Notes under the pieces: generated by a model
Database searches by the model: none
What the model was told of the DNA's origin: nothing
What the model saw: only the letters and a program-made list of their open reading frames with translations
In this document: piece by piece, positions 56,745-64,000 of the stretch
Position numbering within the stretch: position 1 is the stretch's first letter
Layout: every line of letters begins with the position of its first letter
Program-made: the position numbers and the translations under genes
NCBI RefSeq assembly: GCF_001456935.1
Contig: NZ_KQ758482.1
Coordinates: forward strand, 1,406,249 to 1,470,248
Direction: 5' to 3'
Source: [Bacillus] enclensis
GTDB lineage: Bacteria; Bacillota; Bacilli; Bacillales; Bacillaceae_B
DNA length: 64,000 nt

Positions 56745-56789
56745 ATAAAAAAAGCCGATCTTCCACTTAATGCAGTGAAAAATCGGCAG
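56745..56789 (-). terminator. Terminator of the lipoprotein gene
   Basis: GCCGATTTTTCACTGC...GTGGAAGATCGGC imperfect stem then TTTTTTT on the minus strand. Confidence 0.8.
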
Positions 56790-56795
56790 ATATAA

Positions 56796-57302
56796 TTAAT
56801 TCTGTTTTACAGAGTTGGCTATTTCCATCATCATTTCTGCATGATCTGAAAGATCTTCCAAACTGGACTGGGTGGTCAATTTAGTGCCTCCGACCCCAAC
56901 AATCAGCTCATACTCCTCTGAATCCGGCAATTTATTAATGACATAATATCCTAAACGATTATCTTCTTTGAAAGAATCATTTTGAACGATATTCTTCTCA
57001 TCACTGATTGCCATATTATATAGAAGTTCACTCTTCTGATCTTCCTCGGGGTTAGTGAATAGAATGAATGTATCAGAGCCTTTTGAAATAATGACATTGT
57101 TTTCAGATTCCTTTTCAATCTTGGCTCCAAACGGGAGATAGAAGCTGAGGTTTCCCGCTTCCTCTTTCGCGTTCTTTTCTGTATTTTTGAACGTATCCTC
57201 CACGGTCTGGGCTGTCTGCTCTTTCTCTTCGTCTATTGTTGTATTGCATCCAGCTAATATAAGCACAAGAAAGAAGAGAACGATCGAAATCTTTGTTTTC
57301 AT
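56796..57302 (-). CDS. Putative lipoprotein of unknown function
   Basis: 168 residues. Type II signal peptide MKTKISIVLFFLVLILAGC with lipobox LAGC, the cysteine at 19 becoming the lipidated N-terminus. An acidic, Glu/Lys/Thr-rich linker and a compact domain follow (FYLPFGAKIEKESENNVIISKGSDTFILF). ATG at 57302 with AAAGGAGG. Anchored on the outer face of the membrane. No family recognised beyond conserved Bacillus lipoproteins. Confidence 0.85.
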   Translation of the reverse strand: MKTKISIVLFFLVLILAGCNTTIDEEKEQTAQTVEDTFKNTEKNAKEEAGNLSFYLPFGAKIEKESENNVIISKGSDTFILFTNPEEDQKSELLYNMAISDEKNIVQNDSFKEDNRLGYYVINKLPDSEEYELIVGVGGTKLTTQSSLEDLSDHAEMMMEIANSVKQN

Positions 57303-57498
57303 CCTCTTTTCCTCCTTTTCCTGCTTCGTCGGAACCGCCTTCAAGGTTACCTGAAGGACCTACGCTAATAATACCGTCACAAAGTACCATTGACAACCCT
57401 TACAAAAAGAAAAAACCTTAATTTCATGGCAGCGGAGGTTACTTTTCACCACCTGAGGGTAAATATGATAAAATGACTAAAAAAAGGAGAGATGCAAA

Positions 57499-57945
57499 GT
57501 GGAATTCACTGTTTATCTTGCAGGGGAAATACATAGCAGCTGGAGAGAAGACTTGAAGAAGGAAGCGAAAAAACTGGACTTGCCACTGACATTTGTGGGA
57601 CCAATGGAAAATCATGATCGTTCTGATTACATCGGGGAAGAAATTCTTGGTGAACAGCCTGACAAGATTCTGCGTGATGAGGCCGCATCTGCGGTCAATA
57701 ATCTCCGCACTGAATTATTGATGAAGAAATCTGACATTGTCGTAGCGTTATTCGGTGAGAAGTATAAACAATGGAATACAGCCATGGATGCAAGTACAGC
57801 ACTTGCCTTGAATAAACCGCTGATCCTGATCCGTCCGGAAGAGCTTCATCATCCGCTGAAAGAACTGTCGAATAAAGCGAATGTAACATGCACATCGATC
57901 GGACAAGCAGCGAAAGTACTTTCGTATATATTCGAAACTGAATAA
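57499..57945 (+). CDS. ytoQ: YtoQ family protein
   Basis: 148 residues. Nucleoside 2-deoxyribosyltransferase-like fold: VYLAGEIHSSWREDLKKEAKKLDLPLTFVGP near the start, and MKKSDIVVALFGEKYKQWNTAMDASTALALNKPLILIRPEEL. Enzymatic role unknown. GTG start at 57499 with AAAGGAGAG; no ATG is available. Own terminator. Confidence 0.93.
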   Translation: MEFTVYLAGEIHSSWREDLKKEAKKLDLPLTFVGPMENHDRSDYIGEEILGEQPDKILRDEAASAVNNLRTELLMKKSDIVVALFGEKYKQWNTAMDASTALALNKPLILIRPEELHHPLKELSNKANVTCTSIGQAAKVLSYIFETE

Positions 57946-57991
57946 CCAGTTTATTCTTGGGCTGACAGTATTTTTATCTTTCTTTCATGAA

Positions 57992-58029
57992 AAACATGCC
58001 GGTATAATAGTACCCGGCATGTTTTTTCT
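57992..58029 (+). terminator. Terminator of ytoQ
   Basis: ACATGCCGGGTACTATTATACCGGCATGT-type stem then six T. Confidence 0.88.
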
Positions 58030-58192
58030 TTGCGAAACCAAGAACTTTAGACCTAAATTATCTTACTATTCTAAAATAATAAAATCTTGGTAAAATAAAA
58101 ACATTTTATGATATACTTACTAGTTTTAAAAGTTTTTTTGACTTTATGAAAATATTAAAATATTATAGTAAAAGAACTAAGGAGGTTGTAAT

Positions 58193-59686
58193 ATGTCGTC
58201 AATTAATAAACAGAAAATTGTGGATAGTGTTCCCCAGAAAGGATTCTTTGGACACCCTAAGGGACTATTCACGCTATTCTTCACGGAATTTTGGGAGCGC
58301 TTTTCTTACTACGGAATGCGCGCAATCCTTGTATACTATATGTATTATGAGGTTTCAAAAGGCGGCCTTGGTTTAGAAGAAGGCACAGCTTTAGCAATCA
58401 TGTCTATTTATGGTTCACTTGTTTATATGTCAGGTGTGATCGGAGGCTGGCTGGCAGACCGTATCTTCGGTACATCGAAAGCCGTCTTCTACGGAGGAAT
58501 CTTGATCATGTTCGGGCATATCGCCTTATCATTCCCGGGCAGTCTTTCAATGTTTTTCGTTTCAATGGTATTAATCGTACTGGGTACAGGTTTATTAAAA
58601 CCGAACGTATCGACTGTTGTCGGTGAAATGTATGCAGAAAATGATACACGCCGCGATGCTGCGTTCAGTATTTTCTATATGGGGATCAACATGGGTGCGT
58701 TCCTTGCACCGCTTCTGACAGGGGCACTTATGAAGAGCTACGGATTCCACTGGGGATTCGCACTTGCCGCAATCGGTATGTTCTTCGGATTAGTCGTTTT
58801 CTTGATCACAAAGAAGAAGAGCCTGGGTCTTGCTGGTACGTATGTGCCGAACCCGCTTAATGCTGCTGAAAAGAAAAAATACGGTTCCCTCACTGCACTT
58901 GTGGTGATTGCACTGGCAGTTATCCTTGGGATCACCATTCCTAATGGAATGTTCACCTTGGATGTATTCATCAATTTAGTCGGAATTTTCGGAATCTTGG
59001 CTCCAACTATCTATTTCATTATTATGTACAGAAGTCCTAAAACAACAGCAACTGAACGTTCACGCGTCCTTGCATATATTCCATTATTCATCGCTGCCGT
59101 TATGTTCTGGGCAATTCAGGAACAAGGTTCTACGATCCTTGCTGCTTATGCAGATAAACGTACACAGCTTGATTTCATGGGAATCGAAATCTCACCTGCA
59201 TGGTTCCAGTCTCTTAATCCGTTATTCATCATTCTGCTTGCGCCTATCTTCGCCGGAATGTGGGTAAAACTTGGTGACCGTCAGCCAACGATCCCTCAGA
59301 AATTTGCAATGGGACTTCTTTTTGCAGGGTTGTCATTCCTTGTCATCCTGCTTCCTGGTTATTTCTCAGGTGAAGATGCATTGGTCAGCCCGCTATGGCT
59401 TGTATTGAGCTATTTCATCGTTGTCCTTGGTGAATTGATGCTTTCACCTGTCGGCCTTTCAGCCACAACGAAACTTGCTCCTGAAGCATTCTCGGCTCAA
59501 ACGATGAGTCTTTGGTTCCTTGCTTCAGCAGGTGCACAAGCATTGAATGCACAACTTGTAAGATTTTATTCAGCTGATTCAGAAATGCTTTACTTTGGTT
59601 CCATCGGAGGGGCAGCAATCGCATTAAGTATCATCCTCTTCCTGCTGGCACCTAAAATCCAAGTGTTTATGAAAGGTGTTAAATAA
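58193..59686 (+). CDS. dtpT: Proton-coupled di/tripeptide transporter (POT/PTR family)
   Basis: 497 residues, 14 membrane helices. Imports di- and tripeptides with protons. Signature FTEFWERFSYYGMRAILVYYMYY near 28-50 contains the ExxERFxYY proton/peptide motif. GVIGGWLADRIFGTSKAV and FSIFYMGINMGAFLAPLLTGAL are PTR motifs. AAGGAGGTTG ribosome binding site. Placed here as an extra gene relative to B. subtilis. Confidence 0.94.
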   Translation: MSSINKQKIVDSVPQKGFFGHPKGLFTLFFTEFWERFSYYGMRAILVYYMYYEVSKGGLGLEEGTALAIMSIYGSLVYMSGVIGGWLADRIFGTSKAVFYGGILIMFGHIALSFPGSLSMFFVSMVLIVLGTGLLKPNVSTVVGEMYAENDTRRDAAFSIFYMGINMGAFLAPLLTGALMKSYGFHWGFALAAIGMFFGLVVFLITKKKSLGLAGTYVPNPLNAAEKKKYGSLTALVVIALAVILGITIPNGMFTLDVFINLVGIFGILAPTIYFIIMYRSPKTTATERSRVLAYIPLFIAAVMFWAIQEQGSTILAAYADKRTQLDFMGIEISPAWFQSLNPLFIILLAPIFAGMWVKLGDRQPTIPQKFAMGLLFAGLSFLVILLPGYFSGEDALVSPLWLVLSYFIVVLGELMLSPVGLSATTKLAPEAFSAQTMSLWFLASAGAQALNAQLVRFYSADSEMLYFGSIGGAAIALSIILFLLAPKIQVFMKGVK

Positions 59687-59696
59687 TTTATTGTTT

Positions 59697-59727
59697 AAGC
59701 CCCCTGATCCGTTCAGGGGGCTTTTAT
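59697..59727 (+). terminator. Terminator of dtpT
   Basis: AAGCCCCCTGA...TCAGGGGGCTTTTA. Confidence 0.88.
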
Positions 59728-59730
59728 TAT

Positions 59731-59766
59731 AAAAAAAGACCCCGCGCTAATAAAAGCGCGAAGCCT
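59731..59766 (-). terminator. Terminator of the Cys/Arg-rich repeat gene
   Basis: CGCGCTTTTATTAGCGCG stem followed by GGTCTTTTTTT on the minus strand. Confidence 0.82.
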
Positions 59767-59774
59767 TCTGACTT

Positions 59775-60122
59775 TTACCAGAACCAGCAGCAATTGCCGC
59801 GGTGTCTTCTGCGGTCTTCTGCACCGCCGACATCGTCTCTTCTATGACGGCATCTGCCACGGTTATCTTCAGCACCGCGTACATCGTCATTTCGTCTTCC
59901 ATGACATCTGCCGCGGTTGTTGTCCTCTGCTCCTCGTACATCATCTCTTCTGCGATGGCATCTTCCACGGTCTTCAGCGCCAGCTACATCATCATTTCGG
60001 CGGCGGCATCTTCCGCGGTCTTCATCTCCTCTTACATCATCACGTCTTCCACAACAGCCGAATAAGTCCCAGCAGCAATTGTTTCGACGGCCTTCCACTC
60101 GGTCATGTCTTCTGCACCCCAT
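59775..60122 (-). CDS. Cys/Arg/Asp-rich repeat protein, possible spore coat protein
   Basis: 115 residues. Four tandem units of about 16 residues, RGRC(R/H)xRRxDDVxGAED, at 36-51, 52-67, 70-86 and 88-103, with a shorter one at 23-35. Eleven cysteines; NNCCW near the start and GNCCWFW at the end frame the array. The gene is real by its signals: GGGAGG 8 nt before the ATG, a terminator behind it and a sigma-K-like promoter ahead. Small Cys- and Arg-rich repeat proteins made late in the mother cell are often coat or crust components; that role is inference. No named family recognised. Confidence 0.7.
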   Translation of the reverse strand: MGCRRHDRVEGRRNNCCWDLFGCCGRRDDVRGDEDRGRCRRRNDDVAGAEDRGRCHRRRDDVRGAEDNNRGRCHGRRNDDVRGAEDNRGRCRHRRDDVGGAEDRRRHRGNCCWFW

Positions 60123-60174
60123 AAATCAAACCTCCCTGCATAAGAATTATCAGTGAAATAGCACTGACATATTT

Positions 60175-60202
60175 TATCTTATGAGGAAGGCATCAGATTG
60201 GT
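60175..60202 (-). promoter_or_regulatory. Sigma-K (or sigma-E) type promoter of the repeat gene
   Basis: -35 ACC (60200-60202), 16 bp, -10 CATAAGATA (60175-60183) on the minus strand. The -10 fits the sigma-K form CATAnnnTA at every defined base. Lies 53 bp before the ATG. Confidence 0.6.
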
Positions 60203-60230
60203 ATGGGCCAAGTAGTAGGAAATTGAGGGG

Positions 60231-60755
60231 TCAGGATTGATTTTTTTTATATTTCCATTGCCCGATCAACAACTGGACGACGTGAAAGAACATGGCATCA
60301 CGAGTGACGATCCCATCAGTGAATACACCAACTGCCCCCTCATTTTGACGGATGCCTGTTTTGGAAGTGAATTCATCCATGAGCGGACCAAGCTCCCTTC
60401 CCTTTCTGAGCCCTTCCGCAATTTCTGTCGGCAATGAAATACGAGCCCCTCCAGCAATGATTTCATTGCCGTTTCGATCAACCAGACTTCCCCAGTTGCA
60501 AAGGAACATCCCATATAAACTTTCAGTCACTCCTCCTTCAAGACCGATGCCGATATCGGCGTCCGTCATCCTCAACACGTTCTTTGCCCGGTTAAGAGCA
60601 CCTTCGATCGTCTCCTGATCGGAAAAAGGCTGCTCACTTACATTTGACTCCGTTTTCAAGCACTGAAAGCTCACATCATCAAAACGTCCCTGAAATCCTT
60701 TTTCAATTGCTTGTACTTTCGCTTTGTTTTGTGTCCCTATTGCGATTTTCAACAA
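60231..60755 (-). CDS. DUF84 / inosine-xanthosine triphosphatase-like protein
   Basis: 174 residues. YjjX-like NTPase family that clears ITP and XTP; the motifs IAIGTQNKAKVQAIEKGF (N-terminus), DADIGIGLEGGV and NEGAVGVFTDGIVTRDAMF are visible. Start TTG at 60755 with AAGAGGT upstream; no ATG is near. Activity is inferred from family. Confidence 0.87.
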   Translation of the reverse strand: MLKIAIGTQNKAKVQAIEKGFQGRFDDVSFQCLKTESNVSEQPFSDQETIEGALNRAKNVLRMTDADIGIGLEGGVTESLYGMFLCNWGSLVDRNGNEIIAGGARISLPTEIAEGLRKGRELGPLMDEFTSKTGIRQNEGAVGVFTDGIVTRDAMFFHVVQLLIGQWKYKKNQS

Positions 60756-60803
60756 ATTACGATACCTCTTTTCTTATAACATCCCGAGCCGGATTCCCCG
60801 CCC

Positions 60804-60837
60804 AAAAAAACTGCCTCTGAAAGAGACAGTTCTTAGC
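60804..60837 (-). terminator. Terminator of ytoP
   Basis: AACTGTCTCTTTCAGAGGCAGTT then TTTTT on the minus strand. Confidence 0.85.
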
Positions 60838-60874
60838 TTAGCCTATATAGTTAATCTTTGTCAGATTCAATCGA

Positions 60875-61948
60875 TTATCCATTTCTTTTGATCGTGTCGA
60901 TCGTCGAGCGGTCACACTGCTTGACAAGTTTCACAATCAATTCTTTTGCCGCTGCATAATCGTCAACGTGGATCATGGATGCATGGGTATGGATGTAGCG
61001 TGAACAAATGCCCACTACAGCACTCGGCACCCCTTCGTTTGAAATATGGACTCTTCCTGCATCCGTACCGCCCTGAGATACGAAATATTGATAAGGGATG
61101 TCATTGGACTCCGCAGTATCGAGTACGAATTCCCTGATTCCTTTATGCGTCACCATAGATCGGTCAAGGATCCTGAGAAGGGCCCCTTTTCCAAGCTGGC
61201 CAAACTCATTCTTATCACCGGACATATCATTTGCGGGACTTGCATCAAGTGCAAAGAAAATATCCGGTTTGATCATATTAGCTGCGGTCTGGGCTCCGCG
61301 CAGGCCCACTTCTTCCTGTACTGTCGCACCGGAATATAGTGTATTGGACAATTCAGTACCTTGGAGTTCCTTCAGAAGCTCGATGGACAATCCGCATCCA
61401 TAACGGTTATCCCAAGCTTTGGCAAGGATCTTCTTTTCATTTGCCATTGGGGTGAACGGACAAATCGGAACAATCTGCTGACCCGGCTTGATTCCGATTT
61501 CAAGTGCATTCTCTTTATTATCTGCACCTATATCGATGAGCATATTTTTAATATCCATCGGTTTTCTGCGCTGCTCTTCCCCCAAAAGATGCGGAGGGAT
61601 GCTGCCAATCACGCCTGTGACGGGACCGTTTTCCGTGATGATCTGCACACGCTGAGCAAGGAGAACCTGGCTCCACCAGCCGCCAAGGGTCTGGAAGCGG
61701 AGCATTCCGTTATCGGTGATGGAAGTGACCATGAAGCCGACTTCATCCATATGCCCTGCTACCATGACAACCGGATCTTCTTCCTGGCCCCTTTTCACTC
61801 CAAATACTCCACCGAGGCGGTCCTGTACCACTTCATCGGAATACGCAGCCAATTGTTCCTTCATGAATTGTCGGACTGCATGTTCGTTCCCGGGCGCCCC
61901 AGGCAACTCAGTCAATGTTTTAAATAAATCCAATGTATCTTGTTTCAT
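60875..61948 (-). CDS. ytoP: M42-family metallo-aminopeptidase YtoP
   Basis: 357 residues. Two-metal tetrahedral aminopeptidase, often annotated glutamyl aminopeptidase or endoglucanase. Metal and catalytic residues: [11 protein letters not shown] near 63-73, [15 protein letters not shown] near 177, [15 protein letters not shown] with the catalytic Glu near 208, ALDASPAND and [12 protein letters not shown] near the end. ATG at 61948 with AAAGGGG. Orthologous place to B. subtilis ytoP. Confidence 0.95.
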   Translation of the reverse strand: MKQDTLDLFKTLTELPGAPGNEHAVRQFMKEQLAAYSDEVVQDRLGGVFGVKRGQEEDPVVMVAGHMDEVGFMVTSITDNGMLRFQTLGGWWSQVLLAQRVQIITENGPVTGVIGSIPPHLLGEEQRRKPMDIKNMLIDIGADNKENALEIGIKPGQQIVPICPFTPMANEKKILAKAWDNRYGCGLSIELLKELQGTELSNTLYSGATVQEEVGLRGAQTAANMIKPDIFFALDASPANDMSGDKNEFGQLGKGALLRILDRSMVTHKGIREFVLDTAESNDIPYQYFVSQGGTDAGRVHISNEGVPSAVVGICSRYIHTHASMIHVDDYAAAKELIVKLVKQCDRSTIDTIKRNG

Positions 61949-62114
61949 ATATTCTGCCCCTTTTTTAAAAAAATTCAGTTATGTATACTTTCATTTTACA
62001 GAACTTTCTCATGTCTTACCACCAATTAAGACAAAAGCAGTTCTCTTTTTTTCAGATTCTTTGTTAGAATGTACCTATATGCAAGTTTGTAATCAAGGCT
62101 GTGGAGGGATAAAG

Positions 62115-62429
62115 ATGAACTGGAAGTCATTCATTTTAGGAGTGGGCATCGGCGCTGCCGGCGGGTTATTAGTTAGCGGGAAGCTAAAAGAAACAAGCCT
62201 GGTTTCAGCCGAAAAGGTGTTAAAGGATGTAAAACTCTCATTTAAAAAAGAAGGGAAGGTCGACGGGTCTTGGATTTCAATGAAACCTGAAGATTATCAA
62301 AAGCATTCCCTGTCGACAAAAGTCTATAAAGGCGGGGTATCACGCAGGAGTGAAGGCCGCCTGGAACAATTCGAATTCCTGGCAGATGCCTATACGGGCA
62401 CTGTAATCGATGTTTACCCTATCTCTTAA
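62115..62429 (+). CDS. ytzB: PepSY-like small membrane protein YtzB
   Basis: 104 residues, same as B. subtilis YtzB. One N-terminal membrane helix (SFILGVGIGAAGGLLVSGK, about 4-22) and a small outer domain ending FEFLADAYTGTVIDVYPIS, a PepSY-type close. ATG at 62115 with GGAGGGATAAAG; an open frame runs far upstream antisense to ytoP and is not used. Confidence 0.92.
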   Translation: MNWKSFILGVGIGAAGGLLVSGKLKETSLVSAEKVLKDVKLSFKKEGKVDGSWISMKPEDYQKHSLSTKVYKGGVSRRSEGRLEQFEFLADAYTGTVIDVYPIS

Positions 62430-62433
62430 GGTA

Positions 62434-62473
62434 TGAAAAAACAGGATGGCAAAAGTGTCATCCTGTTTTTTCA
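62434..62473. terminator. Bidirectional terminator between ytzB and ytnP
   Basis: GAAAAAACAGGATG...CATCCTGTTTTTTC, A- and T-runs on the two sides. Confidence 0.88.
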
Positions 62474-62476
62474 TGA

Positions 62477-63322
62477 TCAAACTTTTCCTCTAGGTACTTC
62501 TTCGATGATTTCCCCGTCCCTGTTCCACTTCAGTGCTCTGTAGACGGCGTCGTGATAGAACAAGAACCACCACTCATTGTCGATGGCCTGATTGACCCAC
62601 TTATCTTTTGCATGGATCGATGTCATTGGATAATCATCGTAGGCAAGGACCCAAAGCGGGTTCTTATGTGCATGGGTCGGCATGATATCCGCCATATGGA
62701 TGAACGTCTCGCCGCCGTGCTCGATGATGATGATCGAATGTCCGTCACTGTGCCCGCCCGTATGGACCATGCGCAGTCCCGGCAGCACTTCTTTTTCTCC
62801 TTCGAACGTCTTCACCTGCCCTGCGATGCTCTCCCAGTTTTCTTTCCAATATGTATTTCTCGAGCGGATATTCGGCTCCCTCATCTCGTCCCATTCAACC
62901 TTGGACGTATGAATCTCGGCATTCGGGAATACCGGGACAAGCTTCTCCCCCTCATATTTCGTGAGTCCGCAAGCATGATCGAAGTGCATATGCGTCATCA
63001 GGATGATATCGATATCAGAAGTCGTCAAGCCAAGCTTCTCCAAGGATTCCTCTACCGATGATTCCTCGTGCACCCCATAATTCCGTTTCTGTTTATCATT
63101 TAATTTCCCTTTTCCTATTCCGGATTCAATGAGGATATTTTTACCTTGATATTGAAGAAAGAGCGGATCGGTTCGCAGCTCGATCTGGTTCAATTCATTG
63201 ACTGCGTATTTTTTTGACCAAAGAGGTTTCGGCACCACTCCGAACATCGCGCCGCCGTCCATGTGCGTGACGCCCCCATTCAGCCAGTGAAATGTTAAAT
63301 CTCCTGATTTCAATGATTCCAT
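62477..63322 (-). CDS. ytnP: Metallo-beta-lactamase-fold lactonase YtnP
   Basis: 281 residues, exactly the B. subtilis length. AHL-lactonase-like quorum-quenching hydrolase. Zinc motif [10 protein letters not shown] near 112, [23 protein letters not shown] and FYHDAVYRA. The ATG at 63322 is chosen: AAAGGAGG lies 10 nt away, while the ATG at 63331 touches it. Known function of the orthologue is degradation of a Streptomyces signal; here inferred. Confidence 0.94.
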   Translation of the reverse strand: MESLKSGDLTFHWLNGGVTHMDGGAMFGVVPKPLWSKKYAVNELNQIELRTDPLFLQYQGKNILIESGIGKGKLNDKQKRNYGVHEESSVEESLEKLGLTTSDIDIILMTHMHFDHACGLTKYEGEKLVPVFPNAEIHTSKVEWDEMREPNIRSRNTYWKENWESIAGQVKTFEGEKEVLPGLRMVHTGGHSDGHSIIIIEHGGETFIHMADIMPTHAHKNPLWVLAYDDYPMTSIHAKDKWVNQAIDNEWWFLFYHDAVYRALKWNRDGEIIEEVPRGKV

Positions 63323-63413
63323 ATTGTCCATTCCTCCTTTGTTCGTACGGTTTTATTTTATCAGAATTTACGGACGACTTATATAGATAAGCCTGGGGAT
63401 AGTCTTAAAAAAG

Positions 63414-63643
63414 TCGCTATTGATTCCCATGCAAGACTTCGCTTTCCGCGGGTAGCAAGTGAGCCTCCTCGGAGTTAAAGCTCCTGAGGGGTCTCACCTG
63501 TCCAGCTCCGGCGGCTATAGACTCGAGACATATGCCATGCCATCCAAAAAGGCAAAACCCCGGCTCTGAACAAAGCCCTTTCGCTTTTCTTATAAGCTAC
63601 TCTTCCCGCAGGAGTCTTCGTCTTTCACTTCAATCAACCGCTG
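63414..63643. repeat. Element A carrying a shortened element B
   Basis: A arms TTGATTCCCATGCAAGACTTCG and GTCTTCGTCTTTCACTTCAATCAA-like; B at about 63499-63590 (CTGTCCAGCTCCGGCGG to CTTTCGCTTTTCT) has lost its middle. It sits at the same point of A as in the copy at 39931. Confidence 0.82.
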
Positions 63644-63690
63644 GAGCAGTTTCAAAAAGGAGTAATTAAATAAATGAAAATTCGACAAGC

Positions 63691-63770
63691 GGCGCAATTA
63701 ATTTGGAAAGTGGCGCAATTATCTTGATACAGGCGCAATTATCCTGAAAAATGGCGCAATTACCAGTTCA
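63691..63770. repeat. Array of four GGCGCAATTA units, 20-21 bp apart
   Basis: GGCGCAATTA occurs exactly at 63691, 63712, 63732 and 63753. Spacers are unlike each other. Preceded by AAAATTCGACAAG as at 27381. The rest of 63771-63930 shows nothing clear. Confidence 0.92.
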
Positions 63771-63929
63771 CGGACCGCTGGAGGACTGTGATTCCACCTA
63801 AAATTACCCTTCCCTCTATAAAAACGCGGCAATACAGTGTTACTTTTGCCAAAACCAACAAGTTTTTCAATTAAAATTCAAATTTCATCTACCATATAAA
63901 GAAGACCTCCACCTCAAAACTGAACTCAT

Positions 63930-63967
63930 ACAAAAAAGCACCCCGCAAAACTCATCGGGATGCTCTC
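63930..63967 (-). terminator. Terminator of the gene entering from the right
   Basis: AGCATCCCGATGAGTTTTGCGGGGTGCT stem (AGCAtCCCG/CGGGgTGCT) then TTTTTTG on the minus strand. Confidence 0.82.
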
Positions 63968-63973
63968 CTACTA

Positions 63974-64000
63974 TTATTGATTCTGATATTGCGCTTCAAC
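63974..64000 (-). CDS. C-terminal end of a gene, probably trmB (partial)
   Basis: Reading from the window edge: GTT GAA GCG CAA TAT CAG AAT CAA TAA, ending VEAQYQNQ. In B. subtilis trmB (tRNA m7G46 methyltransferase) is the neighbour of ytnP and ends in a similar IYRxExx tail, so trmB is likely. Eight residues cannot prove it. Confidence 0.4.
   Translation of the reverse strand, partial: VEAQYQNQ

Noticed and set aside
59802-60156. Ser/Ala-rich plus-strand frames opposite the Cys/Arg repeat gene
   Set aside because: The minus-strand frame has a strong ribosome binding site, promoter and terminator; the plus frames have none.
61716-62114. Long upstream extension of ytzB
   Set aside because: Antisense to ytoP; the start at 62115 has a proper binding site and gives the family length.

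Overview
The window is a stretch of chromosome from a spore-forming member of the Bacillaceae. The gene order ackA-ytxK-tpx-ytfJ-ytfI-yteJ-sppA-nadK2, ytcJ-ytcI-sspA, thiI-nifZ-braB-ezrA-hisJ-refZ-ytsP-dgcP-rpsD-tyrS, acsA/acuABC-motS-motP-ccpA-aroA, ytxJ-ytxH-ytxG-ampS-murC-sftA-ytpR-ytpQ-ytpP-ytoQ and ytoP-ytzB-ytnP is that of the Bacillus subtilis 'ytx/ytp' region. The species is not B. subtilis: extra genes are inserted (methionine gamma-lyase, a class A PBP, an FtsA-like protein with a repeat tail, a PTS IIC, a Cys/Arg-rich repeat protein) and the intergenic spaces are full of palindromic repeats. Spore formation is indicated by sspA with a sigma-G-type promoter, the GerW-family gene ytfJ, and refZ. 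No rRNA, tRNA, phage, transposase or CRISPR was seen.

Layout. 1-8.2 kb: acetate kinase, a methyltransferase-like protein, thiol peroxidase, sporulation and membrane proteins, SppA, and divergent NAD kinase. 8.2-16.5 kb: RarD permease, YtcJ amidohydrolase, YtcI acyl-CoA ligase, SASP, and the NifZ-ThiI tRNA thiolation pair. 16.8-26.2 kb: BraB, EzrA, HisJ, RefZ, free-Met-sulfoxide reductase, methionine gamma-lyase, diguanylate cyclase. 26.4-29.3 kb: rpsD with an S4-type leader and tyrS with a tyrosine T-box. 29.4-41.4 kb: class A PBP, the acetyl-CoA synthetase switch (acsA with acuABC), MotPS stator, CcpA, DAHP synthase. 41.6-57.3 kb: FtsA-like repeat protein, the ytxGHJ stress cluster with a sigma-B-type promoter, AmpS, MurC, SftA, YtpRQP, PTS IIC, a lipoprotein. 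57.5-64 kb: YtoQ, peptide transporter, the Cys/Arg-rich repeat gene with a sigma-K-type promoter, DUF84 protein, M42 peptidase, YtzB, YtnP, and the tail of a probable trmB.

Carbon overflow is a theme. ccpA lies here, and consensus or near-consensus cre sites sit before ackA, braB and megL and between acsA and acuA. AckA makes acetate; AcsA reuses it; AcuA and AcuC acetylate and deacetylate AcsA, and the conserved target lysine is in place at K549.

Most notable unexplained items: (1) four intergenic arrays of short units at about 20-21 bp spacing built on a GGCGCAAT/ATTGCGCC core; (2) composite repeats in which a ~120 bp palindrome sits at one fixed site inside a ~130 bp palindrome; (3) a possible structured RNA downstream of sftA; (4) an FtsA/PilM-like ATPase with five to six C-terminal beta-rich repeats; (5) a 115-residue Cys/Arg/Asp repeat protein behind a sigma-K-like promoter; (6) a hairpin that holds both the rarD promoter and its ribosome binding site.
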